A DNA stretch of 64,000 nucleotides from Falsibacillus albus (GTDB lineage Bacteria; Bacillota; Bacilli; Bacillales; DSM-25281), in the NCBI RefSeq assembly GCF_003668575.1, contig NZ_RCVZ01000018.1, forward strand, positions 1 to 64,000, written 5' to 3'. A model generated the notes under the pieces. It ran no database searches. It had not been told where the DNA came from and was given only the letters and a program-made list of their open reading frames with translations. The stretch's first letter is position 1, and every line of letters starts with the position of its first letter. Both the position numbers and the translations under genes were made by a program. Below, piece after piece: positions 46,237 through 55,431 of the stretch.

Positions 46237-47400
46237 CTATTTCCAAACTTCCGCAAATACCCGCAGCCAGTTTCCACCAAGGATTTTCCCGATTTCTTCA
46301 TCGGTATATCCCCGCTTCACCAAACCTCTCGTAAAGTTGATAAAATAGCTGTATCTTTCAAGCCCGATGATCGTTTCGGTCGAAGGTCCATTCCCTTTCG
46401 CAAACCCTAATTTCGGTGCTACATGCTCCTTGAAATAAACCAAGGACCACTCGACATCACTCATCGGCCAATCCGTCCCGATCCCAACGTGATTAATACC
46501 CACCAAATTTACAATGTGGTCGATATGATCGATCACATGATTGATCGTCGACTGATTCGGATCATCATGGATGAACCATGGCATCGCAAAGACACCGATG
46601 ACTCCGCCAGTGGCTGCGATGGCCTTTATCTCTTCATCGCTTTTACATCGCATATGCTCGAATATCGCTTCCGCCCCCGTATGAGAAGCGATGACGGGAG
46701 CCTTAGAATGGCGGCATGCATCCAAGGTGGTCTGCTTTCCACAATGCCCCGTATCCACGACAATGCCAAGTTCGTTAAGCTTATCCACAAATCGAACCCC
46801 AAAGTTGGTGAGGCCGGCGTTCGATTGTTCCGCACATCCAGCACCAATATAGTTTTGGGTATTGTACGTCAATTGAAGGATGCGCAGACCAAAATCATAA
46901 AGCGATTCAAGCATTTCAAGATTTGTCCCGAGTCCATTCGTTTCCTGCGAAGTGACGATTCCTGCTTTTAAATTCTTTTGCTTTGCTTCCTTAATGTCAT
47001 CGACACGCACTGCTTTCACGAGCCATTCAAAGGAATCGAATTGCTGCTGGACTTCAGCCATACTGGAAATGATGCTTTCCTGACTCACCAAGCTCAACTG
47101 CCGATTGGCGGCCGTAATCCCCGATTGGAACCATTCTTCCTTGAACTGTGGAATTTCTCCCCTTGCTGACATCCTTAATATGAACTTGCTCGGCATCCGA
47201 CTGTATGTCATGGGTTCGTCTCGATATGGCTCACACCATTCACGGACCCTTTCTGATATGTCTACCGGGATGGCTGCAGGTGAAAGCGGCCCTTGAAATA
47301 AAAGGTCGATAATGATGCTGTCATCATGAAGCCGCTGCGCACGCTCTTCTTCTTGCTCCGTTAACTGAAAATCATATAATCCTACCGTTTTGTTGATCAT
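46237..47400 (-). CDS. M19-family (renal dipeptidase-like) protein, divergent
   Basis: 387 residues from the ATG at 47400 (GTGGAGAG before it); a start three codons earlier is a GTG. TIM-barrel metallopeptidase family. His in TGHCG and SHTG, and the Asp in GIGTDW, are present. The N-terminal HxD of dipeptidases is missing: the strand reads IIIDLLFQGP. The usual bridging Glu region reads SQETNGLG. So metal binding may differ. It overlaps the end of the cyclodeaminase-like gene. Confidence 0.82.
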   Translation of the reverse strand: MINKTVGLYDFQLTEQEEERAQRLHDDSIIIDLLFQGPLSPAAIPVDISERVREWCEPYRDEPMTYSRMPSKFILRMSARGEIPQFKEEWFQSGITAANRQLSLVSQESIISSMAEVQQQFDSFEWLVKAVRVDDIKEAKQKNLKAGIVTSQETNGLGTNLEMLESLYDFGLRILQLTYNTQNYIGAGCAEQSNAGLTNFGVRFVDKLNELGIVVDTGHCGKQTTLDACRHSKAPVIASHTGAEAIFEHMRCKSDEEIKAIAATGGVIGVFAMPWFIHDDPNQSTINHVIDHIDHIVNLVGINHVGIGTDWPMSDVEWSLVYFKEHVAPKLGFAKGNGPSTETIIGLERYSYFINFTRGLVKRGYTDEEIGKILGGNWLRVFAEVWK

Positions 47401-48370
47401 TCTCTCCACCCCTGTTCAAATCTCGTTTAACAGCTTCTTCATAAACGAAATTGGCAGCTGCCAAATCTTCAATCGCCAGCCCCAACGATTCAAATACCGT
47501 GATCAATTCTTCAGAAGATCTCCCGCGCAATTTCCCGACGAGCAGATCACCGATTTCACCCGCGATGTGGGATTCATCAATGACCCCCTCCATTAATGGA
47601 ATCAAATAATCACCTGACTCATGAACGGCGGATTCCCTGCGATCTACAAAGAACTCCGATTGCTTTACAAGTTCGGAATCCAGCTCACGGTCACTTGCTT
47701 TACAAGCCCCGACCGCATTCACATGGACACCTTTTGCCACCCATTCACCCAGCAGCACAGGTTCTTTGGAAGCTGTAACCGTGCAAATGATTTCAGCGTC
47801 CGCAGCTGCTTCTTCAGCTGTATCGCAAACTTGTATGGAAATATTGAACGCCTTCTCCATCTCAGCTTTTAAACGTTCAGCTTTTTCTCTTCGTCTGCTC
47901 CATACTTTAATTAATTTGATCTGCCGAACTAATACCATCGCTTCAATATGGCTCCTTGCCTGTTCGCCTGAACCAAGCACACATAATGTTTGTGCGTTTT
48001 TCCTTGCCAACAGGTCCGTGGCGACTGCACTCACAGCAGCGGTTCGAATGGCCGTAATGGCATTCCCATCCACAGCTGCCTTCAAGCTCCCATCTTTCGA
48101 ATCGAAGAGCAGCACTACACCTTGATGGGAGGGAAGTCCTTTCTCGTGATTGTTTTGAAAAATTGTAATCACTTTTGTCCCAAGGATCTCGCTATGTTTT
48201 AAGAAGCCAGGCATCTGTCCAAGCAATTTTCCCTCTTCTATCGGAACTACGGATCTCAGCTCCTGCACTGCTTTTCCACTCGCTAGTTCGGCCAGTGCTT
48301 TTCTCATTGCTTCAATGCAAGATTGCATGGTTAATAGAGTATGTACTTCAGAGGAATCAATCGACAGCAA
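47372..48370 (-). CDS. Ornithine cyclodeaminase / mu-crystallin family protein
   Basis: 332 residues from a TTG start placed behind GGGGTGATG; an in-frame GTG at 48385 has no ribosome site. NAD-binding motif GSGEQARSHIEA at about 130. Family reactions include proline formation from ornithine, L-alanine dehydrogenase, ketimine reductase and opine-type reductive amination. Residues for a specific reaction are not readable. First gene of the operon. Confidence 0.87.
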   Translation of the reverse strand: MLSIDSSEVHTLLTMQSCIEAMRKALAELASGKAVQELRSVVPIEEGKLLGQMPGFLKHSEILGTKVITIFQNNHEKGLPSHQGVVLLFDSKDGSLKAAVDGNAITAIRTAAVSAVATDLLARKNAQTLCVLGSGEQARSHIEAMVLVRQIKLIKVWSRRREKAERLKAEMEKAFNISIQVCDTAEEAAADAEIICTVTASKEPVLLGEWVAKGVHVNAVGACKASDRELDSELVKQSEFFVDRRESAVHESGDYLIPLMEGVIDESHIAGEIGDLLVGKLRGRSSEELITVFESLGLAIEDLAAANFVYEEAVKRDLNRGGENDQQNGRII

Positions 48371-48473
48371 AACATCACCCCACACTTAAATATCAAAAAA
48401 ATATTTTTTATATCTAAAAATTTTTAATCTTCTTTATTTTATGTGAAATAGTAAAAAAATTCAAATATTAATT

Positions 48474-48520
48474 CCCGCTGATTCCTTCGGAGTCTCGCAC
48501 CTTCCGCTCTAATCAACAAC
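48474..48520 (-). repeat. Partial long hairpin element
   Basis: Minus strand: GTTGTTGATTAGAGCGGAAG then GTGCGAGACTCCGAAGGAATCAGCGGG, one half of the family element. It lies in the 300-bp gap between the OCD operon and the yoxD-like gene, which is otherwise AT-rich with no gene. Confidence 0.75.
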
Positions 48521-48686
48521 ATAGGATGAATTATTTTTTATTAAGGAACATTTTTTCACATACAATTGAACTAAATTTAGGATGTTGTCTGTGAAATTGC
48601 ATTATTGCCCTGGCAAATCATTTGCTTCCTGACTCTCCTAAACCTTACACTTACGGTAGGTTTTCCAAATAGAAAGGATGATTCAT

Positions 48687-49409
48687 TTGGCACAATCGAT
48701 TAAAGGCAAAACAGCTTATATCACCGGCGCTGGCCGCGGCATCGGAAAAGCGGTAGCATTGGAGCTTGCGCGTGAAGGGGTGCATGTCGGATTGATCGCC
48801 CGGACGGAGAGCAGTTTGGAAAGGGTGGCTGAGGAAGTGATGTCGCATGGGGTCAAAGCGAGTGTTGCTGCAGCGGACATCTCAGATATGGAACAAGTGA
48901 ATGCCGCCATTTCGAAGTTGGATGATGATTTGGGTGGGGCGGATATTCTCATTAACAACGCTGGCATCGGTACGTACGGACCATTTTTGGAAATCGATCC
49001 AGAAGATTGGAAGCGGACATTCGAAGTGAATGTGTTCGGGACGTACTATGTGACACGGGCAGTCCTGCCGCAGTTGATCAAGAAAAACCGTGGGGATATC
49101 ATCAATATTTCATCCAGCAGTGGGCTGAAGGGTACGGCGAATTCCACTGCATACTGCGGTTCTAAATTTGCTGTCCAGGGCATGACGGAAGCCTTGATGC
49201 AGGAAGTTCGCCAACATAACATCCGCGTGATGACATTGAATCCAAGTCTTGTCGCTACCGAACTCGTTTTTGGGGATGAATTGGATCAAGTCGATACAGA
49301 GAAATATATGCAGCCGGAGGATTTGGCGGAACACATGGTTTCCCAGCTGAAACTTCATCCGCGCATCTTTATCAAACAGTCCCTCCAGTGGGCCACGAAC
49401 CCATTTTAA
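48687..49409 (+). CDS. yoxD: YoxD-like 3-oxoacyl-ACP reductase family SDR
   Basis: 240 residues from a TTG start behind AAAGGATG (an ATG at 48678 lies too close to it). GAGRGIGKAVALEL is the cofactor site, NNAGIG and ISSSSG follow, and Tyr/Lys are in YCGSK (about 154-158). The end QPEDLAEHMVSQLKLHPRIFI is that of B. subtilis YoxD. Substrate unproven. Confidence 0.85.
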   Translation: MAQSIKGKTAYITGAGRGIGKAVALELAREGVHVGLIARTESSLERVAEEVMSHGVKASVAAADISDMEQVNAAISKLDDDLGGADILINNAGIGTYGPFLEIDPEDWKRTFEVNVFGTYYVTRAVLPQLIKKNRGDIINISSSSGLKGTANSTAYCGSKFAVQGMTEALMQEVRQHNIRVMTLNPSLVATELVFGDELDQVDTEKYMQPEDLAEHMVSQLKLHPRIFIKQSLQWATNPF

Positions 49410-49421
49410 AATTTCAAACTA

Positions 49422-49451
49422 AAAACCGCTTGCCAGTACAAGCGGTTTTTA
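49422..49451. terminator. Bidirectional terminator
   Basis: AAAAACCGCTTG / CAAGCGGTTTTT perfect 12-bp stem between the yoxD-like gene (+) and the ysnE-like gene (-). Confidence 0.95.
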
Positions 49452-49461
49452 GTTTCCTATA

Positions 49462-49917
49462 TCAAAGTTCCTTCATCATAAACACACTATACGGGTCCTC
49501 CATATAATCCGCAAACGGCCCGCAGTATTCGAACCCCATGCTGGCATATAGTTTTTTCGCGGGCTCAAAAGCCTCCATCGAACCTGTTTCCAGACTCAGC
49601 CGTTTGTATCCCCGCAGCTTTGCTTCTGCCATGATGTGCTTTAGCAGACGCTTGGCGACGCCTTTTCTCACATGATTTGAAGCAGTTTTCATCGATTTAA
49701 TTTCACCATGTTCCGCATCCAACTCTTTTATTGCCCCACAGCCAAGCAGCTCCCCTTCTTCCCAAGCAGTCCAGAATGTGATATTAGGCTGCTGCAATTT
49801 GGTTAGATCCAGTGCATGGATGCTTTCCGGCGGTGAATGAAGGGTCATGCTATGCAGGTGTTCTCCGATTAATGCTGCAATTTCAGGGCCTGTTAAGTCG
49901 TCTAGTTTTATCTCCAT
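49462..49917 (-). CDS. ysnE: YsnE-like GNAT N-acetyltransferase
   Basis: 151 residues. KSMKTASNHVRKGVAKRLL (about 73-91) is the acetyl-CoA loop; YKRLSLETGSMEAFEPAKKLY and GFEYCGPFADY match the YsnE family well. In B. subtilis YsnE has been linked to indole-3-acetic acid formation, but its reaction is unclear. Confidence 0.82.
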   Translation of the reverse strand: MEIKLDDLTGPEIAALIGEHLHSMTLHSPPESIHALDLTKLQQPNITFWTAWEEGELLGCGAIKELDAEHGEIKSMKTASNHVRKGVAKRLLKHIMAEAKLRGYKRLSLETGSMEAFEPAKKLYASMGFEYCGPFADYMEDPYSVFMMKEL

Positions 49918-50057
49918 GAAGTTTATGTCTCTCCTGTCTCCGAAAGGATTTCAATCAACCATTTCATATATTGATTTTACCCGCATCTTAAAATCGACCC
50001 AATTTATTTGCACCAAAATCGATCTGTTTTGAAAACATCGCTAACACTTTAAATCTT

Positions 50058-50360
50058 TTAATCAGCAATTTCTACACGGTTAAGCAATCGGTACACCAAT
50101 GTTTGGATCAATACAAAACCCAAAAGCGCAATGATTGAAATCTTATGATAATTGATATCATATGGATGACATACAGCTTTGAACAACTGGGGTGCCAAGA
50201 AGCTGTATACTACACTGGCTCCCATAAAGAGATACTTATTAATCCGATCAGTGATAATAGAAAATTCTTTTACATTCGAAATAATCAATGCAAAAACCGC
50301 TATCGCCATATGCAGAACCATATAGGCCATGACAACGGCATCGATCAGTTGATAGGTCAA
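50058..50360 (-). CDS. Small three-helix membrane protein
   Basis: 100 residues with about three hydrophobic segments (5-28, 45-62, 75-93). No family recognised. Its start overlaps the end of the GNAT gene by 4 bp, so they are translated together. Confidence 0.6.
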   Translation of the reverse strand: MTYQLIDAVVMAYMVLHMAIAVFALIISNVKEFSIITDRINKYLFMGASVVYSFLAPQLFKAVCHPYDINYHKISIIALLGFVLIQTLVYRLLNRVEIAD

Positions 50361-50788
50361 ACGCCTTCCCCCTTCGTACGGAAGTAGATCAGTTCCGGAT
50401 CTCCTTCATCCAAGTTTTCGACCATTCCACTTTGAACGAATCCATTGGCTGCAAAGACCTTTTGCATTTCTACATTCGATTGATTGGTAGATGAAAAGAC
50501 TTTTTCGGTTGGGGCGGTGCTTACCAGCTCATCCATCAACGCACTGGCATGGCCTTTTCGCCTGGCATCCTCCGCCACGATGATCAATGAGATAAACGTA
50601 CAATCAAAGAATCTAGTATCATAGAGTAGAAAACCAGCGATTGCATCCCCTTCTTTGGCGACGAGGCACTGTCCTTTATGTATCGCGTTAAAAATATATT
50701 CCCGCCTGCTGTCATTTCCGATTACTCCGCTATCGATTTTGGCGATTTGGTTGATATCTTCTTTTCGGGCTTGTCGTATGGTTTTCAA
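50357..50788 (-). CDS. GNAT N-acetyltransferase
   Basis: 143 residues, TTG start behind GGAGGTTG. The acetyl-CoA loop EDARRKGHASALM is at about 75-87, and the C-terminal NGFVQSG is typical. Substrate unknown. Confidence 0.82.
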   Translation of the reverse strand: MKTIRQARKEDINQIAKIDSGVIGNDSRREYIFNAIHKGQCLVAKEGDAIAGFLLYDTRFFDCTFISLIIVAEDARRKGHASALMDELVSTAPTEKVFSSTNQSNVEMQKVFAANGFVQSGMVENLDEGDPELIYFRTKGEGV

Positions 50789-50887
50789 GGAATCAACCTC
50801 CCTCCATATTTTTTCTTCACATCATGTGCATACCCATCTAAATTTATTTCATGCAGGAACGCTTCTTCATCAGGGATCCAAGTTTTA

Positions 50888-51448
50888 TCATTCATCTTTG
50901 GCATTGCAATAATAAATCAAATGATCGGTCCATTCACCAAACTCATAAATAAAGCCTTTGCGGATGCATTCAAATTCCATTCCGACACTTTCAGCTAATT
51001 TAATGGAAGGGGTATTATCCAGGTTGATATGGGCTTCGATGCGATGAAAGTTCAATTCACGAAAGGCAATCGACAAAGCTTCCTTCACCGCTTCTTTGCC
51101 GTATCCTTTGTTCCAAAATTGATTGTGGATCGTATAGCCGAGCCGCCCCCATTGAAACTCATTCCTGGATAAGGTCGAAAAATCAACCATCCCCACGTGT
51201 TGAGTATCCTCCTTCCGGAAAACGGCAAACACATGGGCGATGTCATCAACCGCTAATTCTTGATGCTTTTCGACCAATCCGCCAAACCATTCTTTCGTGC
51301 ATTCACTCATATCGATTTTCCCTTGATCATGCCGATGAAGGGAAGGAGACCTACCTTCGAATCCAGCGAGCCAATTCTCATAATCTTCTCTTTTCAACGG
51401 TCTTATGACCAATCTTTCTGTTTCTGAAACTATTGCGAATTCTTTCAT
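50888..51448 (-). CDS. RimJ/RimL-type GNAT N-acetyltransferase
   Basis: 186 residues. ETERLVIRPLKREDYENW start, GYTIHNQFWNKGYGKEAVK loop (about 105-123) and FHRIEAHINLDNTPSIKLAESVG (in parts, about 133-155) are the RimJ-like features. GAGGTG lies before the ATG. Could acetylate ribosomal protein N-termini or small amines. Confidence 0.85.
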   Translation of the reverse strand: MKEFAIVSETERLVIRPLKREDYENWLAGFEGRSPSLHRHDQGKIDMSECTKEWFGGLVEKHQELAVDDIAHVFAVFRKEDTQHVGMVDFSTLSRNEFQWGRLGYTIHNQFWNKGYGKEAVKEALSIAFRELNFHRIEAHINLDNTPSIKLAESVGMEFECIRKGFIYEFGEWTDHLIYYCNAKDE

Positions 51449-51476
51449 GATTCACCTCATCTATCATCAAATAGCC

Positions 51477-51596
51477 TTATCTTTTATTTTTTTCGATTTC
51501 CTTTTCTAATTTCTCACTGGCATGGGACCATGAGCCGATCGCCAGCCATGAAATGATGGTCAGAACCGGGACTAGCAGCGCTAATAGTATTTTCAT
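51477..51596 (-). CDS. Single-pass membrane miniprotein
   Basis: 39 residues: MKILLALLVPVLTIISWLAI followed by a charged helix SEKLEKEIEKNKR. AGGGTGGG lies about 8 nt upstream. One transmembrane helix. No family known to me. Confidence 0.4.
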   Translation of the reverse strand: MKILLALLVPVLTIISWLAIGSWSHASEKLEKEIEKNKR

Positions 51597-51757
51597 CTAT
51601 ATCCCACCCTATCTTTGGATTTTTGTGGTGTCCAAAACCTTTCCTTCATCATCTAATTTTTCAGAGACTATTTCACTTTCCACCCTATACCTAATTATTC
51701 CAAAAGCAACCAGTTAACTCAATAAAAAAATGAAAAGGGATCGCCCTTTTCATTCTT

Positions 51758-52450
51758 CTAATCTCTATAGGTGAACACATAGTTCTTATATAGTTCTTCT
51801 TGATACCTCAGGTCTGTTCCATGCGAGGAGCTGATGACTGCGGGTTTCAGCTTCTCAACAATCGCACCGCTGTCAATGTTTTCATCCATATTCACGCTGA
51901 ATTTTCTGATCGGGGGATGGAGTTTGTCTTTGGCTGTAATAAAGAGATCTCCCGATAATAGCACGTTGTCTTCTTCATGATGGTAGACGACATGCCCCGG
52001 TGAATGTCCCGGAGTGAGATGATAGCTGATGGGCAGCTGGTCAAATAGTTGCTGGTTCAATGGTTTTACCCTATTGGCGACGCCATTTTTTTCTAAGATG
52101 TTTTTGTTTGGGTAAGGTACTTCTCCATTTATATATTTGAGTTCTTTCTCGTGTGCATAAACGGAGATATCAAAATGCTCCAGCCACTTTGCTGCACCTT
52201 GAATATGATCGCTGTGTCCATGAGTAAGAAAGATAGCTTTTGGAGTTCCAAGGATGGCAGCAGCTTTCATTTGTTCGTCTACTAACTTTTCTATTCCCGT
52301 GTCGATGATATAGACATTTTCATCATGCTTGATGAGCCAAACGTTCACCGGGACAGAAACAGCATCGTTTTTGATTATGCTATTATGAAAGGGAACGGTG
52401 ATGGAAAACTCACATTTATAAATGCTGTTCGATAGCTGAATAAGATTCAT
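51758..52450 (-). CDS. MBL-fold metallo-hydrolase
   Basis: 230 residues. Metal site HGHSDHIQG (about 78-86), His in GHSPGHVVYH (about 148-157), Asp in LSGDLFI, and C-terminal SSHG. Acts on esters, thioesters or lactones in relatives; substrate unknown. Divergent from the HxlR regulator, its likely controller. Confidence 0.9.
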   Translation of the reverse strand: MNLIQLSNSIYKCEFSITVPFHNSIIKNDAVSVPVNVWLIKHDENVYIIDTGIEKLVDEQMKAAAILGTPKAIFLTHGHSDHIQGAAKWLEHFDISVYAHEKELKYINGEVPYPNKNILEKNGVANRVKPLNQQLFDQLPISYHLTPGHSPGHVVYHHEEDNVLLSGDLFITAKDKLHPPIRKFSVNMDENIDSGAIVEKLKPAVISSSHGTDLRYQEELYKNYVFTYRD

Positions 52451-52558
52451 AAGATAACTCCTTCCTCGATTAATTCGGGATGATAAAGATAATATAGTAT
52501 GAAATTCAACCTGGCGAAAGTACGCACATTTTTGTAACTACATGGATGAGGTGATGAA

Positions 52559-52912
52559 ATGGGCAATCGATTAAATGGATTTGGCGCCTGCAGTGCGGAG
52601 GTAAGAAATGCCTGTCCTGTTGAAATGACCTTGCACGTCATCGGAGGGAAATGGAAAGGGATCATCATATCGATATTATCCGAAAAGCCTGTACGATTTA
52701 ATGAACTGAGAAGGCTCATTCCGGGCATATCTCAACGGATGCTAACCTTGCAGCTGAGAGATCTGGAGGGTGATGGAATTATTGAGAGGCAAATTGAAGA
52801 TTCTGTTCCAATGAAGGTGGAATATTCATTGTCGGAACAAGGGAAGCGGCTATCCCCAATCATTGACTATATGAAAGAGTGGGGTACCGCTTATATGGAG
52901 GAAAACAAATAG
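52559..52912 (+). CDS. HxlR-family transcriptional regulator
   Basis: 117 residues, winged helix. GACSAEVRNACPVE carries the conserved Cys of redox- or quinone-sensing HxlR members; VIGGKWKGIIISIL and RFNELRRLIPGISQRMLTLQ (about 45-65) are the DNA-binding core. GAGGTGATG precedes the ATG. It faces the MBL hydrolase across 108 bp. Confidence 0.93.
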   Translation: MGNRLNGFGACSAEVRNACPVEMTLHVIGGKWKGIIISILSEKPVRFNELRRLIPGISQRMLTLQLRDLEGDGIIERQIEDSVPMKVEYSLSEQGKRLSPIIDYMKEWGTAYMEENK

Positions 52913-52915
52913 AAA

Positions 52916-53047
52916 TTGGGTGAGCACGCGGGGATTGCGCGGAAATCAGGATTTTTGCGTGTTTGTGATCGTTTTTTGCGCGTAAATTTGATTTTATGCG
53001 CGATTCTAGGGATTTTTGCGCTTTTCTCCGATTTTTTGCGCGTAAAG
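52916..53047 (+). repeat. GCGC-rich imperfect tandem repeats
   Basis: TTTTTTGCGCGTAAA-like units recur four to five times (52932, 52951, 52975, 52995, 53018, 53034), at irregular 16-25 bp spacing. Related text (TTTGCGCGCGATTATTCC) appears at 61046-61070. No gene between 52913 and 53146. Confidence 0.65.
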
Positions 53048-53146
53048 CGTGTATAAGGTAATTTGCACTAAACAGGAAGGGAGCATTTGGAGAGGAACAA
53101 AACGGTCATCTCCACTTGGTCCACAGCATTTTGCGTTATATTTCAT

Positions 53147-54115
53147 TTATGCTCCGCTTCCCCATTCTACATTTTGCAATTCAGGCGAGATTCGAATTAT
53201 GTTTTTTCTGCTCAAAAACTTCGTCCCATATCTATTCCATTCCTCGACTACCTTTTGACTATTTTTACAGCAGCTCCAAATAGAGAGTAGGTAAAGAGAG
53301 AGGCCGTATTCGTTAAATCTAAAATTATGCTGTAAAGCGAGGTGGAATGCCTTAACACTTTCTGCATACATCCCCAGCCTGGACAAAGTGCAGCCAAGGT
53401 TATTTAATGCAATGGTCATAGACCGTTTGGTGAGGCGTGAAGAGTTTAACTGTTCCCAACTTCCCAACAGACAAGGATCTTGTTCTTCTTTAATAGTCTC
53501 ATCATTGAGTATTGCATCGATATCGTCATCTATTAAAGACTTGATTACTTCTAGTGTCTTAGTTAACATTTTTTCTTCTTGCAACTTTTTAGCTTTTTCT
53601 AACAGAAATATATTATAGGATAATCTTGCAAAAATATTGTTTTCCCAGTATTTATCTTCTTGAATTAACTCAAATAACTGATTAAGAGGAAAATCCAATG
53701 CATCTAACCGGTTCATTTTCAAAAGTGCAGCGATTGCGGTTCGGTGACTTTCAAATCTTGCTCCTCGATTTTGTTCCGTTATTGAGGAGTGCTTACAAGC
53801 ATATAAATACCAGTCATACCATTCCTCGAAATAATTGCCTAATGATAATGTCAAAGCTTGAGTAGCATCCGATGCAAACCAATGAAGCTTTTCAGAGGGA
53901 AGCTCTTTTTTCCCCCATTTAACAAACTCACTGTGATTCTTGTATTGTTGATGCGGTTTGCGCATCATTGCCAAAATATCTGAGACATTCCAAAACACCC
54001 ATGCTTTTTCTTCTATAGTCAGTTTTTTTGAGTATTCAAATTCCATTAATAAATTTAATATTTCTTCATTCCGTTCACTTGCAATTAATTCGTTAAACTT
54101 CTCATATATGTCCAT
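53147..54115 (-). CDS. TPR-like helical protein
   Basis: 322 residues, all helical. The C-terminal part ALNNLGCTLSRLGMYAESVKAFHLALQ (split in use, about 240-267) reads as a tetratricopeptide repeat. No catalytic motif. Last gene of a four-gene operon after the alpha/beta hydrolase; role unknown. Confidence 0.65.
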   Translation of the reverse strand: MDIYEKFNELIASERNEEILNLLMEFEYSKKLTIEEKAWVFWNVSDILAMMRKPHQQYKNHSEFVKWGKKELPSEKLHWFASDATQALTLSLGNYFEEWYDWYLYACKHSSITEQNRGARFESHRTAIAALLKMNRLDALDFPLNQLFELIQEDKYWENNIFARLSYNIFLLEKAKKLQEEKMLTKTLEVIKSLIDDDIDAILNDETIKEEQDPCLLGSWEQLNSSRLTKRSMTIALNNLGCTLSRLGMYAESVKAFHLALQHNFRFNEYGLSLYLLSIWSCCKNSQKVVEEWNRYGTKFLSRKNIIRISPELQNVEWGSGA

Positions 54116-54129
54116 TGAATCCCCCTTTT

Positions 54130-54996
54130 TTAGTGCTGGGCTATTTTATGAATTTTTTCTTGTAAAAACTCATCCATCACTTTATTAAATAATCCTCTTT
54201 CCTCTAAGAATGGATAATGATTGCTGTCATCAAAGATTTTCAATGTAGAGCCGGGGATTAATTCATTCATCTCTATTGAATATTCAACTGGACATTGTAC
54301 ATCATGCCTTCCGCAAAGGATCAAAGTTGGCGTTGAGATCAAGCTGAGTTTCCTGGTTACATCAAAAATTTGCAATTCACGACTGAAGAAATTCATTCTC
54401 GGGGCAGAGATTCTTTTATTGATATTTAAAGAAAATAATTCGTCATACCTTTCAGGCTTATGCAGTGAAAGTTTAATTCTTTCGGCAGCCATTCTTTTTC
54501 GTTCAAGGGGTGGCAATTCTGGACTCTTAAGCGTTTCATTGAATTCTTGCATGATCATGAATTGAGGGTGTTTTTTATTGTAGATGCATTCAGGGGAAAA
54601 GGTCATATACTCCCTTGCAGCGGCGCCGACGATGATAGTGTATGTGAGTTTTTCAGAGAAGTAGATGCCGTAAATAACCCCAAGCATCCCGCCGGTTGAA
54701 TGACCTGCAAATCCCCACTTTTGAAATCCGAACTCTTCCCGGATCGCCTCTAAATCAAAAATCGTTTCCAGCATGCTTAACTGAAAAGGTTCTATAGCTT
54801 TTGCCGAATTCCCCGCCTCTCTTAAATTCACGAGGTATACTTGATGTGTCCCAGTAAAGGTTTCCGCAAAGTAGTCGCCTGTTTCATTAAATTCTGAGTA
54901 GTGATGTGCAATACATATTGGCTCCCCTTGGCCTTTCATAAAAACCTCAAAATCCCCGCGGTCAGTATGTACCATCTTTCTTTGCCAGCGTTCCAC
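54130..54996 (-). CDS. Alpha/beta hydrolase
   Basis: 288 residues. Nucleophile elbow GHSTGG (about 95-100), Asp in LCGRHDVQCP (about 235), His in DDSNHYPFLEE (about 263). Esterase, epoxide hydrolase or peptidase activity cannot be told apart. 16 bp after the deoxyribosyltransferase-like gene, same operon. Confidence 0.85.
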   Translation of the reverse strand: MERWQRKMVHTDRGDFEVFMKGQGEPICIAHHYSEFNETGDYFAETFTGTHQVYLVNLREAGNSAKAIEPFQLSMLETIFDLEAIREEFGFQKWGFAGHSTGGMLGVIYGIYFSEKLTYTIIVGAAAREYMTFSPECIYNKKHPQFMIMQEFNETLKSPELPPLERKRMAAERIKLSLHKPERYDELFSLNINKRISAPRMNFFSRELQIFDVTRKLSLISTPTLILCGRHDVQCPVEYSIEMNELIPGSTLKIFDDSNHYPFLEERGLFNKVMDEFLQEKIHKIAQH

Positions 54997-55011
54997 TTCA
55001 CCACCTCCAAC

Positions 55012-55413
55012 TTAATTCAGTATCTTTTGTTCCGTTCCAACCACAAACTCAACCAGCTCATCAACTGTTCCGTAGAACTTCTCAACTTCTGTTAAATGGT
55101 AAAAGGTAGTCGTATTCTCGAAATCGTTCACTTCATTTGTGGGAGAATGAAGAATGATCCTTTTATTCAAGCCAAGCGCAATGCCTAACTCAATATGACT
55201 GCCTTTCCCTGCCGGCAGCATGACAATGACCAAATCCGATTCGCTGATTGCCTCTTTTTCTTTTTCACCGATTTGCTTCAAATCATTCACCGTTACGGCC
55301 CGTTCATTCTTTGTCCAATCATAAGTGTGGATCCAGCCATTGTCTATCAGCATTTGACTCACGCACCTGACATTGGCAATATTGCTAAAACTGGATGCGA
55401 CATAAAATTTCAT
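55012..55413 (-). CDS. Nucleoside 2-deoxyribosyltransferase-like protein
   Basis: 133 residues. Rossmann-like fold with YVASSFSN start and a SDLVIVMLPAGKGSHIELGIALG stretch (about 61-82) containing the conserved acidic residue of the family. Relatives swap or hydrolyse nucleoside bases, or are toxin-like; the reaction here is not known. Confidence 0.75.
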   Translation of the reverse strand: MKFYVASSFSNIANVRCVSQMLIDNGWIHTYDWTKNERAVTVNDLKQIGEKEKEAISESDLVIVMLPAGKGSHIELGIALGLNKRIILHSPTNEVNDFENTTTFYHLTEVEKFYGTVDELVEFVVGTEQKILN

Positions 55414-55431
55414 CGTGTTAATCTCCTTCTG

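Noticed and set aside
52916-53047. CRISPR array
   Set aside because: Units are short, spacing irregular, and no cas gene is in the window.
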